NCBI GenBank assembly: GCA_031552405.1
Contig: JAVBMN010000026.1
Coordinates: forward strand, 1-64,000
Length of the DNA: 64,000 nt
Origin: UBA1794 sp031552405
GTDB taxonomy: Bacteria > Bacteroidota > Bacteroidia > Bacteroidales > Bacteroidaceae
Reading direction: 5' to 3'
Positions 1 through 10,163 of the stretch are shown here, piece after piece. Within the stretch, counting starts at the first letter, position 1. Every line of letters starts with the position of its first letter. A program made the position numbers and the translations under genes. The notes under the pieces are model-generated. The model was not told the origin of the DNA, did not search any database, and worked only from the letters and a program-made list of their open reading frames with translations.

Positions 1-26
1 TCTTTTTCTTGCGTACAAACATACCA

Positions 27-61
27 CAAAGGTACATATTTTCGGGTTGCGTCACCCAAAA
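27..61 (-). promoter_or_regulatory. Promoter for a gene left of the window
   Basis: On the minus strand this reads TACCTTTG (27-34), matching the Bacteroidota -7 element TAnnTTTG, with a TTTTG upstream as a possible -33 element (spacer about 22, slightly long). It points leftward out of the window and lies beyond the rpoC terminator, so it probably serves the next minus-strand gene, which is not visible. Confidence 0.5.
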
Positions 62-184
62 TCACCCACTTTTCAAACCTAATAAACTGATAATCAATAG
101 GCGCTATGTGATGGCGCAAAAAAGTGATGAAGTCAGGAAAATTTTTCTGGGAGCAGGTATCCCCTGACCAAATAAATAGCGCTA

Positions 185-220
185 TAAAAAGAGGCGTATC
201 CCATCTGGAACACGCCTCTC
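185..220 (-). terminator. Rho-independent terminator after rpoC
   Basis: Arms GAGGCGT (191-197) and ACGCCTC (212-218) form a stem. On the minus strand the stem is followed by TTTTTATA. It lies about 40 bases past the rpoC stop codon and ends the secE-to-rpoC transcription cluster. Confidence 0.85.
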
Positions 221-258
221 TTCTATTCAATCTGAAGAATGATTCTTTTCTTCAGGTA

Positions 259-3200
259 TTATTTTACGTCGCTGTAGTCGAGTACGTTCTTACGGTTGGC
301 AAGAATACGGTCGTACTCTTCTTTCGAACCTACGATCAGCTTGTCAAAATCACGCAGACCGGTACCGGCAGGGATCAGGTGACCGCAGATCACGTTCTCC
401 TTCATACCTTCCAATCTGTCGATCTTACCGTTGATAGCAGCTTCATTCAGCACCTTGGTAGTTTCCTGGAAGGAAGCTGCCGACATGAAGCTGGAGGTAG
501 CCAGTGCCGCACGTGTGATACCCTGAAGGATCTGAGTAGAAGTAGCCGGAACAGCGTCACGGGTTTCTACGGGTTTCAGGTCACGACGTTTCAACATACT
601 GTTCTCGTCTCTCAACTTACGCGCAGTTACAACCTGTCCGGGATGCAGTGTCTGGGAGTCGCCTCCGTCTACCACAATCTTCTTGCCCCAGATGCGGTCG
701 TTCTCTTCCATAAAGTCGAGCTTATCCACAGTCTGCTGCTCAAGGAAGCGGGTATCACCCGGTTCATTGATCTGCACCTTACGCATCATCTGACGAACAA
801 TGATTTCGAAATGCTTGTCATTGATCTTCACACCCTGCAAGCGGTATACGTCCTGTACTTCGTTCACGATGTATTCCTGAACAGCTGTGGGGCCCTTGAT
901 GGCCAGAATGTCAGCTGGCGTAGTGGCACCGTCGGACAGAGGAGTACCGGCGCGTACATAGTCGTTCTCCTGTACCAGGATCTGCTTGGACAGCGGCACA
1001 AGATATTTCTTTACCTCTCCAGTCTTGGAAGTCACAATGATCTCACGGTTACCGCGTTTGATCTTACCCATAGTGATCTCACCGTCAATTTCGGAAACGA
1101 CAGCAGGGTTCGACGGGTTACGCGCTTCAAAGAGCTCAGTCACACGGGGAAGACCACCGGTGATGTCACCAGCCTTACCTACGGCACGCGGGATCTTCAC
1201 CAATACTTCACCGGATTTTACCTGATCTCCGTCTTCCGCTACCACGTGTCCTCCTACGGGGAAGTTATAGGTACGGATAATCTCACCGCCTTCATCCATA
1301 ATATGGGCAGAGGGCACTTTGGTCTTATCTTTAGATTCGATAATAATGATTTCGCGCAAACCGGTAGTTTCATCAGACTCTACCTTATAAGTTATGTTCT
1401 CAATCATATTCTCGAACTCGATCTTACCAGTGGCTTCTGTGATAATAACGGCATTAAAGGGGTCCCACTTACAGATGAGCTTGCCTTTTATTACCTTATC
1501 TTTATCGGAAGCATACAGAGTAGAACCGTAGGGTACGTTGTAATTCGATATTGCGATATTCGTATTTTCGTCTACGATATGGAGTTCTGCCAGACGACCT
1601 ACTACGATCTTTACCGGTTCGCCGTTCTCGTCTACATAATCCACCGTACGAAGCTCGTCGAACTCAAGACGCCCGTCATAGTGAGCCGTAATGTTGGCAT
1701 TGGCGGTAGCATTACCAGCAATACCACCGGCATGGAACGTACGGAGTGTAAGCTGAGTACCAGGTTCACCAATCGATTGTGCTGCAATTACGCCGACAGC
1801 CTCACCCTTGTGTACCATCTGACTGGTAGCAAGGTTACGGCCGTAACATTTTGCACACACACCATGCTTGGATTCACAGGTAAGCACAGAACGAATCTCG
1901 ACACTCTCTATAGGAGATGCTTCGATATCCTTTGCAATAGCTTCTGTGATTTCTTCACCACCGGCTACAATCAAGCGACCTTCGATGGGGTGGATAATAT
2001 CATGTACGGACACACGTCCCAAGATACGTTCGTAGAGCGATGCGATCACGTCTTCGTCATTCTTCAGTTCGGTACAAACCAAACCACGCAAAGTTCCGCA
2101 GTCCTCTTCCGTGATAATCACGTCATGAGATACGTCTACTAGACGACGAGTCAGGTATCCGGCGTCAGCCGTCTTCAAGGCCGTATCCGCAAGACCCTTA
2201 CGGGCACCGTGGGTAGAGATAAAGTACTCCAACACGGAAAGACCTTCCTTAAAGTTAGAAAGAATCGGGTTCTCGATGATCTGCGCACCTTCCGCACCAG
2301 CCTTCTGGGGCTTAGCCATCAAACCACGCATACCTGAAAGCTGACGGATCTGTTCTTTCGAACCACGGGCACCAGAGTCAAGCATCATATATACTGAGTT
2401 GAAGCCCTGGTCGTCGCTGGAAATGGTTTTCATCAGAATATTAGCCAGCTCGGAGTTTACATGTGTCCAGATGTCGATCACCTGGTTGTAACGCTCGTTG
2501 TTGGTAATGAAACCCATGTTATAGTTATTGATAACCTCTTCTACTTTCTCATAGCCTTTCTTTACCAGGTCTTCCTTTTCTTTCGGAATGATGATATCGT
2601 CAAGGTTGAAGGACAATCCTCCCTTGAAGGCCATGTAGTAACCCAGGTTCTTGATACCGTCCAGGAAGTCGGCAGCCTTTGACACACCGCATACCTTAAT
2701 TACATCGCTAATGATATCACGAAGTGATTTCTTAGAGATCACACGGTTTATATAGCCTACCTCTTCGGGTACAATCTGGTTTACAATGATACGTCCTACA
2801 GAGGTTTCTTTCATCATCACTTCTGCAAGTTCACCATTCTCATTCAAGTCGCGCACCTTCACATTCACGATGGCATGGATGTCTACCCGGCCTTCGTTGT
2901 ATGCAATAAGCGCTTCTTCAGGGCCGTAGAAGGTGGAACCTTCTCCTTTTGCTCCCTGACGAAGTTTGGTGATATAGTATAAACCGAGCACCATGTCCTG
3001 TGAAGGAACGGTGATAGGAGCACCATTTGCAGGGTTCAGAATGTTATGTGAATTAAGCATCAACAGCTGAGCTTCAAGAACAGCCTCGTTGCTCAAAGGC
3101 AAATGCACCGCCATCTGGTCACCGTCAAAGTCGGCATTGAACGCCGTACATGCCAACGGGTGCAACTGGATAGCCTTACCTTCGATCATTTTAGGTTGGA

Positions 3201-4542
3201 ACGCCTGGATACCCAAACGGTGAAGAGTCGGGGCACGGTTCAGCAACACAGGATGACCCTTCATCACATATTCCAGAATATCCCAGATCACAGCCTCTTT
3301 TCGGTCTACAATTTTCTTGGCCGACTTCACAGTCTTTACAATACCGCGTTCGATCAGTTTACGGATAATAAACGGCTTGAAAAGCTCGGCAGCCATCAGT
3401 TTTGGAATACCGCATTCGCCCATCTTCAGTTCAGGACCTACCACAATTACGGAACGTGCAGAGTAGTCTACGCGCTTACCGAGAAGGTTCTGACGGAAAC
3501 GTCCTTGCTTACCTTTCAAACTGTCAGACAGTGATTTCAACGGGCGATTCGCATCCGTCTTCACTGCGCTGGACTTGCGAGAGTTATCGAAAAGTGAGTC
3601 TACAGATTCCTGAAGCATACGTTTCTCATTGCGGAGAATCACCTCAGGAGCTTTGATCTCTATCAATCTCTTCAAACGATTGTTACGGATAATTACACGA
3701 CGATACAAGTCATTCAAGTCCGACGTAGCAAAACGGCCACCATCCAACGGCACCAACGGGCGAAGTTCGGGCGGAATCACCGGAACCACACGTACAATCA
3801 TCCATTCCGGACGGTTGCGTCCTTTCGAAGCACGGAACGACTCAACTACCTGAAGACGCTTCAAAGCATCATTCTTACGTTGCTGAGAGTTATCGTTGCT
3901 TGCCTTGTGACGAAGATCGTATGACAATGCATCAAGATCCAAGCGACAGAGCAATTCGTAGATTGCATCCGCACCCATCTTGGCAATAAACTTATTGGGG
4001 TCATTATCTTCCAAGAATGAATTGTTCTTCATTTCCGGTTTCTCGATAATATCCAGATATTCATCCTCAGAAAGAAGATCGTATGTAGCCACAGTATCTA
4101 CAATACCCGGCTGTATAACTACGTATCTTTCATAGTAGATGACAGAATCGAGTTTCTTTGTAGGCAAGCCAAGCAAATAACCAATCTTGTTGGGGAGTGA
4201 GCGGAAATACCAGATGTGAGCCACGGGCACTACCAACTGGATGTGTCCCATACGCTCGCGACGTACTTTCTTTTCTGTTACTTCCACACCACAGCGGTCG
4301 CACACAATGCCTTTATAACGGATACGTTTGTACTTTCCGCAATGGCATTCGTAATCTTTCACCGGGCCGAAAATTCGCTCACAGAACAAGCCATCACGTT
4401 CGGGCTTATAGGTACGGTAGTTGATGGTCTCAGGCTTCAATACCTCACCACTCGAACTTTCCAAGATCTCCTCCGGAGAGGCAAGACCAATGGAAATCTT
4501 CGTGAAATTGCTCTTTATCTTTGATTCTTTTCTAAAAGCCAT
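259..4542 (-). CDS. rpoC: DNA-directed RNA polymerase subunit beta'
   Basis: Largest catalytic subunit of RNA polymerase, 1427 aa, a normal length for Bacteroidales. The N-terminal zinc ribbon shows CHCGKYKRIRYKGIVCDRCG near residues 66-85. The absolutely conserved magnesium-binding NADFDGDQMAVH lies near residue 472. A second zinc cluster (CESKHGVCAKCYG) is near residue 894. The trigger-loop region reads QSIGEPGTQLTLRTFHAGG. It is the last gene of the cluster, 40 bases downstream of rpoB, and is followed by a terminator. Long open frames on the opposite strand here are shadows of this gene. The start is the only sensible one (MAFRKESKIK). Confidence 0.98.
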   Translation of the reverse strand: MAFRKESKIKSNFTKISIGLASPEEILESSSGEVLKPETINYRTYKPERDGLFCERIFGPVKDYECHCGKYKRIRYKGIVCDRCGVEVTEKKVRRERMGHIQLVVPVAHIWYFRSLPNKIGYLLGLPTKKLDSVIYYERYVVIQPGIVDTVATYDLLSEDEYLDIIEKPEMKNNSFLEDNDPNKFIAKMGADAIYELLCRLDLDALSYDLRHKASNDNSQQRKNDALKRLQVVESFRASKGRNRPEWMIVRVVPVIPPELRPLVPLDGGRFATSDLNDLYRRVIIRNNRLKRLIEIKAPEVILRNEKRMLQESVDSLFDNSRKSSAVKTDANRPLKSLSDSLKGKQGRFRQNLLGKRVDYSARSVIVVGPELKMGECGIPKLMAAELFKPFIIRKLIERGIVKTVKSAKKIVDRKEAVIWDILEYVMKGHPVLLNRAPTLHRLGIQAFQPKMIEGKAIQLHPLACTAFNADFDGDQMAVHLPLSNEAVLEAQLLMLNSHNILNPANGAPITVPSQDMVLGLYYITKLRQGAKGEGSTFYGPEEALIAYNEGRVDIHAIVNVKVRDLNENGELAEVMMKETSVGRIIVNQIVPEEVGYINRVISKKSLRDIISDVIKVCGVSKAADFLDGIKNLGYYMAFKGGLSFNLDDIIIPKEKEDLVKKGYEKVEEVINNYNMGFITNNERYNQVIDIWTHVNSELANILMKTISSDDQGFNSVYMMLDSGARGSKEQIRQLSGMRGLMAKPQKAGAEGAQIIENPILSNFKEGLSVLEYFISTHGARKGLADTALKTADAGYLTRRLVDVSHDVIITEEDCGTLRGLVCTELKNDEDVIASLYERILGRVSVHDIIHPIEGRLIVAGGEEITEAIAKDIEASPIESVEIRSVLTCESKHGVCAKCYGRNLATSQMVHKGEAVGVIAAQSIGEPGTQLTLRTFHAGGIAGNATANANITAHYDGRLEFDELRTVDYVDENGEPVKIVVGRLAELHIVDENTNIAISNYNVPYGSTLYASDKDKVIKGKLICKWDPFNAVIITEATGKIEFENMIENITYKVESDETTGLREIIIIESKDKTKVPSAHIMDEGGEIIRTYNFPVGGHVVAEDGDQVKSGEVLVKIPRAVGKAGDITGGLPRVTELFEARNPSNPAVVSEIDGEITMGKIKRGNREIIVTSKTGEVKKYLVPLSKQILVQENDYVRAGTPLSDGATTPADILAIKGPTAVQEYIVNEVQDVYRLQGVKINDKHFEIIVRQMMRKVQINEPGDTRFLEQQTVDKLDFMEENDRIWGKKIVVDGGDSQTLHPGQVVTARKLRDENSMLKRRDLKPVETRDAVPATSTQILQGITRAALATSSFMSAASFQETTKVLNEAAINGKIDRLEGMKENVICGHLIPAGTGLRDFDKLIVGSKEEYDRILANRKNVLDYSDVK

Positions 4543-4582
4543 TTTATAATATATTGAAAAGAGTTATCGTATATCTTTATTA

Positions 4583-7500
4583 TTACTCAAGATGAATGCT
4601 AAGTCCCAAACCTCTAAGTTCGTGAAGCAATACATTCAGTGACTCAGGGATACCCGGAGTAGGCATAGGTTCGCCTTTCACAATTGCTTCGTACGCCTTG
4701 GAGCGACCTATTACGTCATCCGACTTGATTGTAAGAATTTCCTGAAGGATGTGCGATGCGCCGAATGCTTCGAGCGCCCAAACTTCCATCTCTCCGAAAC
4801 GCTGACCACCAAACTGAGCTTTACCTCCAAGAGGCTGCTGTGTAATAAGTGAGTATGGACCGATAGAACGAGCATGCATCTTATCTTCTACCATGTGGCC
4901 CAACTTCAACATATATGTAACACCTACAGTGGCAGGCTGGTCAAAACGTTCGCCGGTACCTCCGTCATAAAGATACGTCTTTCCATATTGAGGCAAGCCA
5001 GCCTTCTCAGTCCATTCACTGATATCTTCCAACACAGCACCGTCAAAAATGGGAGTCGCAAACTTCAGACCCAATTTCCTACCGGCAGAGCCCAATACAG
5101 CCTCAAAGATCTGTCCAAGGTTCATACGCGAAGGTACACCAAGAGGATTCAATACGATATCTACAGGAGTACCATCGGCCAGGAACGGCATATCCTCCTG
5201 ACGGACAATACGGGATACAATACCCTTATTACCGTGGCGACCGGCCATCTTATCACCTACACCAATTTTACGTTTCTTGGCAATATATACTTTCGCCATC
5301 TGAATAATACCGGCAGGAAGCTCATCACCGATTGTGATGGCAAATTTCTTGCGCTTCAGTTCGGCATCCAGTTCTTTGTATTTCTTCAGATAGTTCATGA
5401 TCAATGCATGTACCAACTCGTTGGTATGATCGTCATTGGTCCATTTACTAACCTGTATAGAAGCATAATCCAAGTTGGCCAGATCTTTTCTTTCGAAAGC
5501 AGCCCCCTTCGCAATAATATCTACTCCCATATAATCTTTCACGCCCTGAGAAACCTTACCTTCAGTCAGTTTCAATAGTTTCTCAAGCATGATACCTTTC
5601 AGCTTATCAGCCTTATTCTGGTATTCATCATCAATCTTGGGAAGAAGAGCTTTATCAGCCATCTTACCGCTACGGCTTTTTACTACACGGGAGAACAGTT
5701 TGCGATCAATCACCACACCTTTCAGTGAAGGAGAAGCTTTCAACGAAGCATCTTTCACATCACCGGCCTTATCTCCAAATATGGCACGCAACAGTTTCTC
5801 TTCCGGAGACGGATCAGATTCTCCCTTCGGAGTAATCTTACCAATCATGATATCACCCGGTTCAATACGTGCACCAATACGAACGATACCATTTGCATCC
5901 AAATCCTTGGTAGCCTCTTCACTCACGTTAGGAATATCAGCAGTCAACTCTTCCATACCGCGTTTTGTTTCGCGTACTTCCAAAGAGAACTCTTCCACGT
6001 GAATAGAAGTCAGGAGGTCTTCACGAACCACGCGTTCGTTCAGCACAATAGCATCCTCGTAGTTGTAACCCTTCCAAGGCATATAAGCTACCAACAGATT
6101 CTTACCCAGCGCCAATTCGCCATCCTGAGTAGAATATCCTTCGGTAAGAATATCACCCGCTTTTACACGCTGACCTTTTTCGCAAACAGGGCGAAGGTCA
6201 ATAGTCATGTTCTGGTTAGTCTTACGGAACTTTGGAATATTATATTCTTTTACCGCACTTTCAAAGTGTACAAACTCTTCATCTTCTGTACGGTCGTATT
6301 TGATACGGATAGTTGTTGCATCCACAAATTCTACTGATCCCTCTCCCTCTGCCACAATTTGTGTACGAGAGTCGCGAACCAACTGCTTTTCAATACCTGT
6401 TCCTACAATAGGAGCTTCGGTACGAAGCAAAGGAACAGCCTGGCGCATCATGTTCGATCCCATTAATGCACGGTTGGCGTCATCATGCTCAAGGAACGGA
6501 ATCAATGCAGCTGCAATCGAAGCTATCTGCTGGGGGGCAATGTCCATATATTCCACCTCGGTAGGATCTACTACGGGGAAGTCGGCATCCTGTCTGGCTT
6601 TGATACGAGTAGGTATGATAGTACCGTTCTTATCAAGTTCTGTATTTCCCTGTGCAATAATCTTATCCTCTTCTTCTTCCGCTGTAAGGTATACGATATC
6701 CTCTTCCAGTATATCCGCCTTTCCGTTCTGCACCTTACGGTAAGGGGTTTCTATAAACCCAAGATCGTTAATCTTAGCATAGATACAAAGTGAAGAGATC
6801 AAACCAATGTTTGGACCTTCCGGAGTTTCAATCGGACACAAGCGACCATAGTGCGTATAGTGTACGTCACGAACCTCAAATCCTGCACGCTCACGGCTCA
6901 AACCACCAGGTCCAAGGGCAGACATACGACGTTTGTGCGTAATCTCCGCCAGTGGATTAGTCTGGTCCATGAACTGCGACAAGGCATTGGTTCCAAAGAA
7001 TGTATTAATAACAGATGAGATTGTTTTGGCATTGATAAGATCAATGGGAGTAAACACCTCATTGTCGCGTACATTCATACGTTCGCGAATAGTTCTCGAC
7101 ATACGAGCCAGACCTATTGCAAACTGGTTAGATAATTGTTCACCCACGGTACGAACACGTCGGTTACTCAAGTGGTCGATATCATCCACTACCGCATTGG
7201 AGTTGATGAGTTCGATCAGATATTTGATAATTTCAATAATGTCTTCTTTTGTAAGGACACATACATCCATTCCAGTGCTCAGATTGAGCTTCTTGTTGAT
7301 TCTGTATCGTCCTACCTCACCCAAGTCATAACGCTTTTCAGAGAAGAAAAGGTTATTGATCACTTCACGGGCACTGGCATCATCCGCAGGGTCAGCATTT
7401 CTTAATTGGCGATAGATGAAAAGTACCGCTTCTTTCTCCGAATTACTGGGATCCTTTTGCAGGGTATTATAAATAATTGAATAATCACTTTGGTTAGGCT

Positions 7501-8395
7501 CTTCCTTATGTACCAAAATGTTTTGAATACCCGAATCCAGGATTTCGTCTACATGCGATTCTTCAATAATCGTTTCACGGTCAATAATAACCTCGTTACG
7601 TTCAATAGATACCACTTCACCGGTATCTTCGTCCACAAAGTCTTCAACCCATGCTTTCAGAACCCTTGCAGCCAGTTTGCGACCCACCATCTTTTTCATG
7701 TTGGTCTTATTCACTTTCACTTCTTCGGCCAGATTAAAGATCTCAAGGATATCCTTATCATTCTCAAAACCGATAGCGCGCAAAAGAGTGGTCACGGGCA
7801 ATTTCTTTTTACGATCGATATATGCATACATTACATTATTAATGTCTGTAGCAAATTCAATCCACGATCCCTTAAATGGGATAATACGTGCGGAATAAAG
7901 TTTGGTGCCGTTGGCGTGAATGCTCTGTCCGAAGAACACACCCGGCGAACGGTGCAGCTGAGATACGATCACACGCTCCGCACCATTGATAATAAAAGTG
8001 GCCTTATCGGTCATATACGGGATAGGGCCGAGGAACACGTCCTGAATCACAGTATCAAAGTCCTCATGTTCCGGGTCGGTACAATACAACTTGAGTTTTG
8101 CCTTTAAGGGAACACTATATGTAAGACCTCTTTCCAGACATTCCTCTATAGAATATCTGGGTGGATCAATATAGTAATCCAAAAACTCTAACACGAAATT
8201 ATTTCTAGTGTCTGCAATAGGAAAGTTTTCGGCAAACACTTTATACAATCCCTCGTTTCTACGTTGTTCCGGGGGAGTGTCAAGTTGTAAAAAGTCTTGA
8301 AATGACTTCAATTGTACTTCCAAGAAATCCGGATATTGCATCGGGTTCTTGGCAGTTGCGAAATTTATTCTTTGATTTTGGGTTGCTGAAGACAT
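4583..8395 (-). CDS. rpoB: DNA-directed RNA polymerase subunit beta
   Basis: Second large RNA polymerase subunit. The open frame extends to 8434, but I choose the ATG at 8395 (MSSATQNQRINFATAKNP), which gives 1270 aa and matches the usual Bacteroidales N-terminus; the extra 13 residues run into the intercistronic leader. The rifampicin-pocket region near residues 470-500 (SQFMDQTNPLAEITHKRRMS) is the ordinary sensitive-type sequence, with no obvious resistance substitution. The C-terminus GGKAQFGGQRFGEMEVWALE is the conserved clamp-contact region. Expression is probably modulated by the hairpin just upstream (8441-8472). Confidence 0.97.
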   Translation of the reverse strand: MSSATQNQRINFATAKNPMQYPDFLEVQLKSFQDFLQLDTPPEQRRNEGLYKVFAENFPIADTRNNFVLEFLDYYIDPPRYSIEECLERGLTYSVPLKAKLKLYCTDPEHEDFDTVIQDVFLGPIPYMTDKATFIINGAERVIVSQLHRSPGVFFGQSIHANGTKLYSARIIPFKGSWIEFATDINNVMYAYIDRKKKLPVTTLLRAIGFENDKDILEIFNLAEEVKVNKTNMKKMVGRKLAARVLKAWVEDFVDEDTGEVVSIERNEVIIDRETIIEESHVDEILDSGIQNILVHKEEPNQSDYSIIYNTLQKDPSNSEKEAVLFIYRQLRNADPADDASAREVINNLFFSEKRYDLGEVGRYRINKKLNLSTGMDVCVLTKEDIIEIIKYLIELINSNAVVDDIDHLSNRRVRTVGEQLSNQFAIGLARMSRTIRERMNVRDNEVFTPIDLINAKTISSVINTFFGTNALSQFMDQTNPLAEITHKRRMSALGPGGLSRERAGFEVRDVHYTHYGRLCPIETPEGPNIGLISSLCIYAKINDLGFIETPYRKVQNGKADILEEDIVYLTAEEEEDKIIAQGNTELDKNGTIIPTRIKARQDADFPVVDPTEVEYMDIAPQQIASIAAALIPFLEHDDANRALMGSNMMRQAVPLLRTEAPIVGTGIEKQLVRDSRTQIVAEGEGSVEFVDATTIRIKYDRTEDEEFVHFESAVKEYNIPKFRKTNQNMTIDLRPVCEKGQRVKAGDILTEGYSTQDGELALGKNLLVAYMPWKGYNYEDAIVLNERVVREDLLTSIHVEEFSLEVRETKRGMEELTADIPNVSEEATKDLDANGIVRIGARIEPGDIMIGKITPKGESDPSPEEKLLRAIFGDKAGDVKDASLKASPSLKGVVIDRKLFSRVVKSRSGKMADKALLPKIDDEYQNKADKLKGIMLEKLLKLTEGKVSQGVKDYMGVDIIAKGAAFERKDLANLDYASIQVSKWTNDDHTNELVHALIMNYLKKYKELDAELKRKKFAITIGDELPAGIIQMAKVYIAKKRKIGVGDKMAGRHGNKGIVSRIVRQEDMPFLADGTPVDIVLNPLGVPSRMNLGQIFEAVLGSAGRKLGLKFATPIFDGAVLEDISEWTEKAGLPQYGKTYLYDGGTGERFDQPATVGVTYMLKLGHMVEDKMHARSIGPYSLITQQPLGGKAQFGGQRFGEMEVWALEAFGASHILQEILTIKSDDVIGRSKAYEAIVKGEPMPTPGIPESLNVLLHELRGLGLSIHLE

Positions 8396-8417
8396 CTGTG
8401 AATGGATTAAGTGAACC

Positions 8418-8472
8418 TTTTTTAATATAGACACAAAAAGGCTAAGAACCCCTCATAAGAGGGGATTCTTAA
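8418..8472 (-). promoter_or_regulatory. rplL-rpoB intercistronic hairpin, likely attenuator
   Basis: Between rplL and rpoB, the arms AAGAACCCCTC (8441-8451) and GAGGGGATTCTT (8456-8467) form a strong stem with a 4-base loop. On the minus strand the stem is followed by GCCTTTTTG, a short U-tract. A partial terminator or RNase processing site at this point is known in enterobacterial rplL-rpoB, where it lowers rpoBC output relative to L7/L12. Position and shape fit that role here; function is inferred. Confidence 0.7.
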
Positions 8473-8499
8473 CCGAATTACCTGATAAACAGGCTGTTG

Positions 8500-8874
8500 T
8501 TACTTAAGTTCAACTTCAGCTCCAGCTTCTTCCAAAGCTTTCTTCAATGCTTCAGCATCAGCCTTAGATACACCTTCTTTTACTGCACTAGGAGCAGCGT
8601 CAACAAGATCTTTAGCTTCTTTCAAGCCCAAACCGCACTGTTCTTTTACAGCCTTAACTACTTGCAATTTGTTAGCACCAGCGCTCTTCAATACTACGTC
8701 GAAAGATGTTTTTTCTTCTTCAACGGGACCTGCAGCAGCAGGACCAGCAGCAACTGCTACAGCTGCAGCAGCGGGTTCGATACCGTATTCTTCTTTAAGG
8801 ATAGTTGCAAGTTCATTAACTTCTTTCACTGTCAAGTTAACTAATTGTTCTGCAAAAGCTTTCAAATCTGCCAT
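8500..8874 (-). CDS. rplL: 50S ribosomal protein L7/L12
   Basis: Stalk protein that recruits translation GTPases. 124 aa with the typical layout: N-terminal dimerisation helices (MADLKAFAEQLVNLTVKEVN), an Ala-rich hinge (AAAAVAVAAGPAAAG, around residues 35-50), and the globular C-terminal domain with KLQVVKAVKEQCGLGLKEAK. It follows rplJ by 48 bases in the usual order. The Ala-rich hinge creates long spurious frames on the opposite strand. Confidence 0.97.
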   Translation of the reverse strand: MADLKAFAEQLVNLTVKEVNELATILKEEYGIEPAAAAVAVAAGPAAAGPVEEEKTSFDVVLKSAGANKLQVVKAVKEQCGLGLKEAKDLVDAAPSAVKEGVSKADAEALKKALEEAGAEVELK

Positions 8875-8922
8875 TTTTGTATAATTTTAATTGTTTTATT
8901 ACTACTTAATTTGATAAAATTG

Positions 8923-9438
8923 TTACTCTCTTTCTCCAAGAGTTTTGAGGAGTCCGTGGAGTGTATTTCCGCCAGACTGAAGAGCTGAAACCACGTTCTT
9001 GGCCGGAGATTGCAACAGTGCAATAACATCGGCAATAACTTCGTTCTTGCTCTTGATAGCGCAAAGAGCGTCCAACTGATCTGCACCTACATAGAAACTT
9101 TCTTCTACATATGCAGCTTTCAGACTGGGCTTTCCTTCTTTGGATAGATCTTTCAACAACTTTGCAGGCAGATTACCTGTGCTGCTGAACATCATTGCTG
9201 TAGAACCTTTCAGGCTTACATAAAGAGGAGAGAAATCCACTTCCATGCTTTCCAATGCCTTCTCCAGAAGGTTATTCTTCACCACCATCAGTTTGATTTC
9301 TTTCTCAAAACATTTGCGACGAAGAGCACTGGTAGCTCCCGCATTCATAGCTTCCACATCTACAAGGTAGAAGTGAGCATACTCATTAACGGTAGAAACA
9401 ATCTTCTCTATTGCTAATACTTTATCTTCCTTTCTCAT
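8923..9438 (-). CDS. rplJ: 50S ribosomal protein L10
   Basis: 171 aa stalk-base protein that binds 23S rRNA and carries L7/L12 dimers on its C-terminal helix. The N-terminus MRKEDKVLAIEKIVSTVNEY and the internal VVKNNLLEKALESM are typical of the family. It starts 11 bases after the rplA stop codon, so it is translated from the same message as rplK and rplA. The gap to rplA is too short to hold a separate L10-binding leader. Confidence 0.96.
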   Translation of the reverse strand: MRKEDKVLAIEKIVSTVNEYAHFYLVDVEAMNAGATSALRRKCFEKEIKLMVVKNNLLEKALESMEVDFSPLYVSLKGSTAMMFSSTGNLPAKLLKDLSKEGKPSLKAAYVEESFYVGADQLDALCAIKSKNEVIADVIALLQSPAKNVVSALQSGGNTLHGLLKTLGERE

Positions 9439-9449
9439 TGTCCTAATTA

Positions 9450-10148
9450 TTAGATTTCATCTACAGATTTAAGATCAATCTTAATACCCATACTCATGGT
9501 ACTGGAAAGATAAATGCTCTTTACATAAGTACCTTTAGCGGCAGTCGGCTTCAACTTGATCAGTGTAGCAATAAATTCTTTTGCATTCTCACGGATCTTA
9601 TCAGCATCAAATGATACTTTACCGATTGAGGTGTGTACAATACCAACTTTATCAACTTTAAAATCGATCTTGCCTTGTTTCACTTCCTTAACCGCATTGG
9701 CCACATCCATAGTTACAGTACCACTCTTGGGGTTAGGCATCAATCCGCGAGGACCGAGCACACGACCGAGGGCACCTATTTTACCCATGACAGAAGGCAT
9801 AGTGATGATCACATCAATATCCGTCCATCCACCTTTGATCTTTTCAATATATTCGTCAAGACCAACATAGTCTGCACCAGCTTCTTTTGCAGCAGCTTCC
9901 TGGTCAGGAGTACAAAGTGCTAGAACACGCACCATCTTACCTGTTCCGTGAGGAAGTGTTACCACACCTCTAACCATCTGGTTTGCCTTACGGGGATCTA
10001 CACCCAAACGTACGTCAATATCCACAGAAGCATCAAACTTAGAGAAGGTAATCTCCTTCACCAATGTAGCAGCTTCTTTCAGAGTATAGGTTTTTCCTGC
10101 TTCAATTTTTGCGGCAGCTAACTTTTGATTTTTTGTCAGTTTTCCCAT
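9450..10148 (-). CDS. rplA: 50S ribosomal protein L1
   Basis: 232 aa L1-stalk protein, full family length. Conserved VDIDVRLGVDPRKANQMVRG near residue 43 and GPRGLMPNPKSGTVT near residue 133 are the rRNA-binding signature. L1 is a translational repressor of its own operon in other bacteria; no leader site could be proven here. It sits 15 bases after rplK. Confidence 0.97.
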   Translation of the reverse strand: MGKLTKNQKLAAAKIEAGKTYTLKEAATLVKEITFSKFDASVDIDVRLGVDPRKANQMVRGVVTLPHGTGKMVRVLALCTPDQEAAAKEAGADYVGLDEYIEKIKGGWTDIDVIITMPSVMGKIGALGRVLGPRGLMPNPKSGTVTMDVANAVKEVKQGKIDFKVDKVGIVHTSIGKVSFDADKIRENAKEFIATLIKLKPTAAKGTYVKSIYLSSTMSMGIKIDLKSVDEI

Positions 10149-10163
10149 TACAATTGAAGATTA

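Noticed and set aside
124..2142. 672-residue open frame on the plus strand
   Set aside because: It lies entirely antisense to rpoC and its product has no recognisable features; it arises from rpoC codon bias.
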